Below are positions 60,034-64,000 of a stretch of 64,000 bases of DNA, piece by piece (within the stretch, counting starts at the first letter, position 1; every line of letters begins with the position of its first letter). Both the position numbers and the translations under genes were made by a program. Source of the DNA: CAYURP01 sp964447175 (lineage in GTDB: Bacteria; Zixibacteria; MSB-5A5; SM23-73-2); contig CAYURP010000009.1 of the NCBI GenBank assembly GCA_964447175.1, positions 1 through 64,000 on the forward strand. The letters run 5' to 3'. The notes under the pieces were generated by a model. It was not told the DNA's origin, ran no database searches, and worked only from the letters and a program-made list of their open reading frames with translations.

Positions 60034-60591
60034 ATGAATAGAAGAATAATCATTTGTTTGATCTTGACTCTGTCGGCTGTATATGCATACAACTGTCAGA
60101 ATCCCTTCTCACCCTCATGGCTGGGTCCAGGAAAGGTAGTGCCCATTGCCCGGCAGACTGATCCGGACAGTGTATTATACAATTTAAAATATTCCTACGA
60201 ATACCGGGACAGTCTGGTTTACGAAAACTGCCTGCACAAAGATTTCATCTTCTTTTACAAGGATCAGGCTGAGGACCAGTTGGTGGAAGTTGAATTTCAG
60301 GTAACTCGTGACGGCAGAGGCGGGGACATCTACAGAACCAATCGTTTGTTTGCGGCTTTCGAGGACATACAGCTTGGCCTGTGGCATGTGGATTATTTGG
60401 ATCCGGCTGTGGACCCCATAACCGGGGAAGAATATGCAGGTCGTAAAGTCACCTTTAGTCTTTCCCTTTATGATACCAACGGGGATTATAATTACCAGAG
60501 ATTGTGGGCAACAGGATATGCTGAGTTCCGGTTTAAAAAATCCGAGGATGGATGGTGGAGAATAATCAGATGGTATGACAGGTCAATATAA
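60034..60591 (+). CDS. Lipoprotein, unknown function (pair member 2)
   Basis: I start at ATG 60034 (185 residues), where 'MNRRIIICLILTLSAVYAYNCQNPF' is a lipoprotein-type signal (Cys21; the -3 to -1 residues are atypical); a start at 59971 would overlap the previous gene by 43 nt. It shares a plan with pair member 1: 'CQNPFSP' after the Cys (compare 'CKNPFKT'), 'VLYNLKYSYEYRDSLVYENCLHKDFIFFYKD', and the end 'AEFRFKKSEDGWWRIIRWYDRSI'. Both probably sit on the periplasmic face with the barrel protein upstream as partner. Confidence 0.68.
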   Translation: MNRRIIICLILTLSAVYAYNCQNPFSPSWLGPGKVVPIARQTDPDSVLYNLKYSYEYRDSLVYENCLHKDFIFFYKDQAEDQLVEVEFQVTRDGRGGDIYRTNRLFAAFEDIQLGLWHVDYLDPAVDPITGEEYAGRKVTFSLSLYDTNGDYNYQRLWATGYAEFRFKKSEDGWWRIIRWYDRSI

Positions 60592-60600
60592 CAACTGTTA

Positions 60601-60663
60601 AACCATTGAACCGTTAAACCATCAACCATTTAACCATTCAACCTTTGAACCATTGAACCGTAA
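60601..60663. repeat. 8-bp tandem repeat, consensus AACCATTN, eight units
   Basis: Eight consecutive units of 7-8 nt starting AACC (AACCATTG, AACCGTTA, AACCATC, AACCATTT, AACCATTC, AACCTTTG, AACCATTG, AACCGTAA) fill the space between the lipoprotein pair and pdxJ, ending about 6 nt before the pdxJ SD. Confidence 0.8.
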
Positions 60664-60677
60664 ATACGGAGGTAATA

Positions 60678-61403
60678 ATGTGCAAGTTAAGCATAAACGT
60701 GGATCACGTGGCAACCTTAAGACAGGCAAGAAAAGCCATCTATCCTGATCCGGTAGAAGCAGCCATGCTTTGCGAGTTGGCAGGGGCAAATGGGATAACT
60801 ATTCATTTAAGGGGCGATCGCAGACATATTCAGGACCGGGACTTAAAACTTTTAAGGCAAAAGGTCAAAACCTCTTTGAACCTGGAAATGGCAGCCACAG
60901 ATGAAATGATCAGAATAGCCAAAGAGGTAAAACCCGACACCGTGACGTTAGTTCCCGAGCGACCAGAGGAGATAACCACTGAGGGCGGACTGGACGTAGA
61001 GGCGAATTTCGAAACACTGTCCAAAGCCATAGCTGAGCTTAAAAACAGCGGGATGAAGGTAAGCTTGTTTATCAATCCGGACGAGAAAAGTGTAGGAACA
61101 TCAGCTAAACTAAATGCCGATTACATCGAGATAAATACAGACAGCTACTGCGAGGCAAAAGACGAAAAGACACATAAAGCTGAATTAGAAAAGGTAAGAA
61201 AAATGGCTGAGTTGGCATATAAAAAGGGACTGGGGATTCATGCCGGGCACGGATTAAACTACAAAAATGCAAAAGACCTGATGTCAATTAAGGAAATCGA
61301 GGAGGTCTCCATCGGCCATGCCATCGTCGCCCGGGCAGTAATGGTGGGAATGGAAAAAGCAGTCAAAGAGATGTTAGATATCATAAAAGGCTTAAAAACG
61401 TAG
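60678..61403 (+). CDS. pdxJ: Pyridoxine 5'-phosphate synthase
   Basis: PdxJ condenses 1-deoxyxylulose 5-phosphate with the PdxA product to make pyridoxine 5'-phosphate. The 241-residue TIM barrel shows 'LSINVDHVATLRQARKAIYPDPVEAA', 'GITIHLRGDRRHIQDRD', 'NLEMAATDEM', 'VTLVPERPEEITTEGGLDV', 'VSLFINPD', 'HAGHGLNYKNA' and 'EVSIGHAIVARAVMVGM'. A strong SD GGAGGT precedes the ATG. Its TAG stop lies inside a tandem-hairpin repeat (61400-61450). With pdxA at 49391 both specific steps of the pathway are in the window. Confidence 0.97.
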   Translation: MCKLSINVDHVATLRQARKAIYPDPVEAAMLCELAGANGITIHLRGDRRHIQDRDLKLLRQKVKTSLNLEMAATDEMIRIAKEVKPDTVTLVPERPEEITTEGGLDVEANFETLSKAIAELKNSGMKVSLFINPDEKSVGTSAKLNADYIEINTDSYCEAKDEKTHKAELEKVRKMAELAYKKGLGIHAGHGLNYKNAKDLMSIKEIEEVSIGHAIVARAVMVGMEKAVKEMLDIIKGLKT

Positions 61404-61450
61404 TTGCTCGATTCATCGAGCTAAAAAAGCCCAATAAATTGGGCAACTAC
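61400..61450. repeat. Tandem-hairpin repeat, GTTGC type, copy 3
   Basis: Outer stem GTAGTTGC/GCAACTAC with inner hairpins GCTCGATTCATCGAGC and GCCCAATAAATTGGGC, both perfect. Its first bases supply the TAG stop codon of pdxJ (61401-61403). Confidence 0.8.
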
Positions 61451-61487
61451 AACACCCCATCAAAGATAAATCAAATTATCATCTAAT

Positions 61488-62006
61488 TCAAGAAACCTTT
61501 TGTATCTTCTCTAACTCCTTTTCAAAAATCTCATAACTCCCTCTATCAAACAGGGCAAAGATCACAGTTTTTATGTTTTCGGCCTGGGGCATAAAGTTAC
61601 TGACCACATCCAGCATTATCTTGGCACATTTATCTATGGGGAAATCTCCCACACCCGTTCCAATAGCAGGAAAGGCAATAGAGGTTAATTTCAGTTCATC
61701 TGCTCTTTTTAGACTATTCAAAGTTGAATTTTTTACATAAGTAACATTGGTTTTCAGGTCCCGCCCCATGCCGGCAGCGTGAATCACGTATTTGGCTTTG
61801 AGATTACCCCCTGTAGTCCAGACCGCCTCCCCAATGGAAATAGGACCTTTTTTTACCGCTTCATCTTCAATTATTTGCCCGCCTTTTTTCTTGATCGCAC
61901 CAGCCACCCCGCTTCCCATAACTAAGTGATTATTAGCCGCATTCACAATAGCGTCAGTAGAAAGATCAGTAATATCCCCCAAATAAAGCATAATTTTCGG
62001 ACCCAT
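61488..62006 (-). CDS. Macro domain protein (ADP-ribose binding/hydrolysing)
   Basis: A 172-residue stand-alone macro domain, a family that binds or removes ADP-ribose and O-acetyl-ADP-ribose. Key signatures are 'DAIVNAANNHLVMGSGVAGAI' (N22 and N25) and 'AIGTGVGDFPIDKCAKIM', with 'AKYVIHAAGMG' between. The GSGVAGAI loop is of the MacroD/Af1521 sort. It lies alone on the minus strand, facing pdxJ, with SD AAAGGAGA upstream. Confidence 0.92.
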   Translation of the reverse strand: MGPKIMLYLGDITDLSTDAIVNAANNHLVMGSGVAGAIKKKGGQIIEDEAVKKGPISIGEAVWTTGGNLKAKYVIHAAGMGRDLKTNVTYVKNSTLNSLKRADELKLTSIAFPAIGTGVGDFPIDKCAKIMLDVVSNFMPQAENIKTVIFALFDRGSYEIFEKELEKIQKVS

Positions 62007-62087
62007 TCTCTTTCTCCTTTTTGCATTTTGAATTTTTAATTTTTAATTTATTTCTCCATTCTCCGCCTGAAAATGTAAATAAGAAAT

Positions 62088-62138
62088 TGTAGGCACGAAT
62101 TCATTCGTGCTTTTTGCACAGATAAATCTGTGCCTACA
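62088..62138. repeat. Tandem-hairpin repeat, GGCAC type, copy 3 (inverted)
   Basis: Outer stem TGTAGGCAC/GTGCCTACA with hairpins GCACGAATTCATTCGTGC and GCACAGATAAATCTGTGC. The order of the two inner hairpins is reversed relative to 54283 and 55284, so this copy is in opposite orientation. It lies downstream of the PAP2 gene. Confidence 0.8.
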
Positions 62139-62149
62139 AAATTACTCTT

Positions 62150-62722
62150 TCATTCCAGTAATCTCTTTCTCCCCAAAAGTGTTGTTCTGGTATTTATGAA
62201 ATTGAAAACAAATAATATCAAAGAAGCTAAAACAAATCCCAAAATCCCACCCGCCAGAACATCAAATGGATAATGCACTCCTACATAGATTCGGGAAAAT
62301 GAGACTAAAAACGCTATAATCAGAAATAGAGGTGTTAATGATTTATAGCTTCTGGACAGGAGGGTGGCGGATGCGAAAAGATTGGAGGCGTGGGCTGAAG
62401 GGAATGAAAATGCCTGAGTGCAGCCAACTAAAAGATGCACGTTCTCTAAGACATTACAGGGCCTGATCCTCCCCACCCAGGGCTTTATAAGATGGGCTGA
62501 GACCTGGTCGCTTGCAGCGATGGTAATGATTAGAAGCAATGCCACTATCCTCCCTTTCTTTTTACCCAGAATAAAAAGAACCAGCCAGGCGATCCATAAG
62601 GGGATTACCCAGTTGCTCCTCTGGGTTAAAAAAACCATAAGGAAATCAAATATTCCATTCTGAAGTTTCAGATTAATAAAATAGAATATCTGAGTATCTA
62701 TGTTTATCAAAAATTCCAGCAT
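62150..62722 (-). CDS. PAP2 superfamily membrane phosphatase
   Basis: A 190-residue membrane phosphatase of the PAP2/undecaprenyl-pyrophosphate-phosphatase (PgpB-like) group. The three catalytic motifs are seen: 'KPWVGRIRP' (KX6RP), 'SFPSAHASN' (PSGH with Ala replacing Gly), and 'SRIYVGVHYPFDVLAG' (SRX5HX3D). About six membrane helices surround them. The substrate could be undecaprenyl pyrophosphate, phosphatidic acid or phosphatidylglycerol phosphate. It follows the PfkB gene by about 70 nt. Confidence 0.92.
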   Translation of the reverse strand: MLEFLINIDTQIFYFINLKLQNGIFDFLMVFLTQRSNWVIPLWIAWLVLFILGKKKGRIVALLLIITIAASDQVSAHLIKPWVGRIRPCNVLENVHLLVGCTQAFSFPSAHASNLFASATLLSRSYKSLTPLFLIIAFLVSFSRIYVGVHYPFDVLAGGILGFVLASLILFVFNFINTRTTLLGRKRLLE

Positions 62723-62794
62723 TTCAAATCCCCGGCTATAGAATGTTCAACGAGCTATTTAATTATATAAGAAATTTTTTGTAAGTAATCAAGT

Positions 62795-63727
62795 CTACTG
62801 ATGAGATTTCGTGAAATTTTCTACTTCTTCTAAAGATGGAATGCCCGCTCTCCCCCCTAATTTAGTGCATTTAAAAGCTGCACAGGCATTGGAGAATTGA
62901 ATTATTTTTTTTAGCTCCCATTTTTCGCAAAGCCCATAGATAAATGCACCGTGAAAAACATCCCCCGCCCCAGTTGTATCCACTACGTTGACTTTGTATC
63001 CAGGAACTTGAAATACAGTGCCTCTGGCACCACCAGCCACTGCCCCTTTTTCTCCCAAGGTGATGACCACAGCTTTGAAGCTCTGATTTAAAATTTTCCT
63101 GCAGGCTTTCACAGGATCATTAAGTTTAGTATAACCAAGTGCGAACCTTCTCGATACCACCAGGTAATCCACCAAAGGCAGAAGCCTTTTAAAATTTCCC
63201 CGGAGGCTGCCCATATCCAGGATGACCTCAGCCCCCATTTTTTTAGCCCATTTAGCCAGATATATGTTGATATCAATGTCCCGGGCATCCAAATGCAGAT
63301 ACTTTATCTTCACTTTATCCAAAAATCTAAGCTCTGAGAGTCTGGTTCTTTTTAACTCAGGCTGATCCAAAACCACGGTTCTTTTACCAGTTTTCTTATC
63401 TATCCATATGAAGGCTTTGGGAGTTTTTATTTGTGGATCAAAACTCAGATAATCTGTGTTTATACCCTCTCTTTGAAGTTGATTCATCACAAATTCACCC
63501 TCAGGATCATTCCCTATTCTTCCCGTAAAAGCTGCTTTTTTGCCCAATTTGGATAGAGTAACCATGGCAGTGGGCACAGGTCCTCCGCCCTGAACCTCGG
63601 ATTTCAAAGCCTCTATTTTCTCATCCAGCCGGGGATAGGACTTAAGGATGCAAAGATAATCAATGGGGCAAACCCCGAAACCCAGAGAGTCAAATTCAAT
63701 TTTTTTAGATGAACTCAATTTTACCAT
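62795..63727 (-). CDS. PfkB-family carbohydrate kinase
   Basis: A 310-residue ribokinase-like sugar kinase. It has the N-terminal 'GFGVCPIDYLCILKSYPRLDEKIEA', the substrate-binding 'GGPVPTAMVTLSKLGKKAAFTGRIGNDPEG', and the C-terminal PfkB signature 'DTTGAGDVFHGAFIYGL' with the catalytic Asp in GAGD. The substrate (ribose, fructose, a nucleoside or another sugar) cannot be read from sequence. Its start overlaps the 3' end of the upstream YigZ-like gene by 23 nt, so the two are coupled. Confidence 0.92.
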   Translation of the reverse strand: MVKLSSSKKIEFDSLGFGVCPIDYLCILKSYPRLDEKIEALKSEVQGGGPVPTAMVTLSKLGKKAAFTGRIGNDPEGEFVMNQLQREGINTDYLSFDPQIKTPKAFIWIDKKTGKRTVVLDQPELKRTRLSELRFLDKVKIKYLHLDARDIDINIYLAKWAKKMGAEVILDMGSLRGNFKRLLPLVDYLVVSRRFALGYTKLNDPVKACRKILNQSFKAVVITLGEKGAVAGGARGTVFQVPGYKVNVVDTTGAGDVFHGAFIYGLCEKWELKKIIQFSNACAAFKCTKLGGRAGIPSLEEVENFTKSHQ

Positions 63728-64000
63728 CCGCAGCTTGGATTAGATTGTCTTTTAAATCAGGTGAACGTATTTCCTCAATCTCAAGTGTTATCCTAACATT
63801 GTTCTCTTCAAAATCGGTTCTTGTTATGTCACAATTGTATCTGCTCAAGACTTTACATACATTGCCATAAAAGTTTAATGGAACTCTTAGGCCTATTTGA
63901 GCTTTTTTTATTTTCTTTATGATCTCACATTCATTCAGAACTTTGAGTGCACTTTCGTGATAAGCTCGGGAAAGACCTCCGGTCCCTAATTTAACCCCTC
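63705..64000 (-). CDS. IMPACT/YigZ family protein, C-terminal part only
   Basis: The window ends inside this gene. The 98 complete codons visible begin 'GVKLGTGGLSRAYHESALKVL', the hallmark of the UPF0029 (IMPACT/YigZ) N-terminal domain, and continue through the DUF1949-like C-terminal domain ('IGLRVPLNFYGNVCKVLSRYNCDITRTDFEENNVRITLEI') to a TAA at 63705-63707. Members are thought to act on translation-related regulation. The 5' end lies beyond 64000. Confidence 0.88.
   Translation of the reverse strand, partial: GVKLGTGGLSRAYHESALKVLNECEIIKKIKKAQIGLRVPLNFYGNVCKVLSRYNCDITRTDFEENNVRITLEIEEIRSPDLKDNLIQAADGKIEFI

Overview
The window looks like part of a metagenome-assembled bacterial genome. 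Two runs of exactly 100 N (28420-28519 and 31692-31791) are scaffold joins that cut a restriction-modification gene and feoB. The cell has an outer membrane (BamA, Skp/OmpH, LpxD, several beta-barrel proteins, many lipoproteins). It also has a secreted protease ending in a Por/T9SS-type 'NYPNPFN' sorting domain, a DUF4159 protein, an invasin-like Ig-repeat lipoprotein, and a pyruvoyl arginine decarboxylase/deoxyhypusine-synthase-like polyamine route. Together these suggest the FCB side of the tree, in one of the uncultured lineages (Zixibacteria, KSB1, WOR-3, TA06-like). The phylum cannot be fixed from this window alone. TAG, TGA and TAA all serve as ordinary stops. No tRNA, rRNA or CRISPR array was seen.

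Layout. 1-9.1 kb: DUF4159 protein, secF/secD (divergent from an M16 protease), a decayed REP-associated transposase between two hairpins, an orphan receiver and hflX. 9.1-16.8 kb (minus): a probable operon mfd, then three parvulin-type foldases, then rqcP. 16.9-21.6 kb (minus): a polyamine cluster pdaD, deoxyhypusine-synthase-like, speB, next to a secreted protein with twelve GxDxY repeats. 21.8-28.4 kb: S9 peptidase, endonuclease Q, and a type IIG restriction-modification enzyme cut by the gap. 28.5-33.6 kb: repeat island, proline dehydrogenase, feoB (5' end lost), an outer-membrane protein and a DtxR regulator. 33.8-38.1 kb: two large exported proteins. 38.4-44.1 kb: rplU, bamA, skp, lpxD, then small redox and metal-binding genes. 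44.3-49.1 kb: putative metal exporter, methyltransferase, a minus-strand set (MBL hydrolase, trmO, DUF6485, DUF2284) and a radical SAM protein. 49.4-61.4 kb: pdxA, holB, ricT-like, metG, a repeat-bracketed small gene, a tatD/radical-SAM fusion, rsmA, an outer-membrane protein, two related lipoproteins and pdxJ. 61.5-64 kb (minus): macro-domain protein, PAP2 phosphatase, PfkB kinase and the end of an IMPACT/YigZ protein.

How the parts work together. Export and envelope assembly dominate: SecDF moves proteins out, the parvulins, Skp and BamA fold and insert outer-membrane proteins, and LpxD builds lipid A. PdxA and PdxJ belong to the DXP-dependent vitamin B6 route. PdaD, SpeB and the deoxyhypusine-synthase-like enzyme form a plausible arginine, agmatine, putrescine, longer-polyamine chain. 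DtxR and FeoB point to an iron-responsive set.

The least expected content is between the genes. A family of tandem-hairpin repeats keeps one architecture (an outer TGTAG...CTACA stem around two hairpins) while stem sequences change in a pair-preserving way. It occurs together with simpler palindromes. A RAYT gene, of the enzyme class known to act on such palindromes, lies in the window but carries an in-frame TAG near its start. One small gene between metG and tatD is bracketed by direct copies of two repeat families, which looks like an insertion into a widely conserved gene order.
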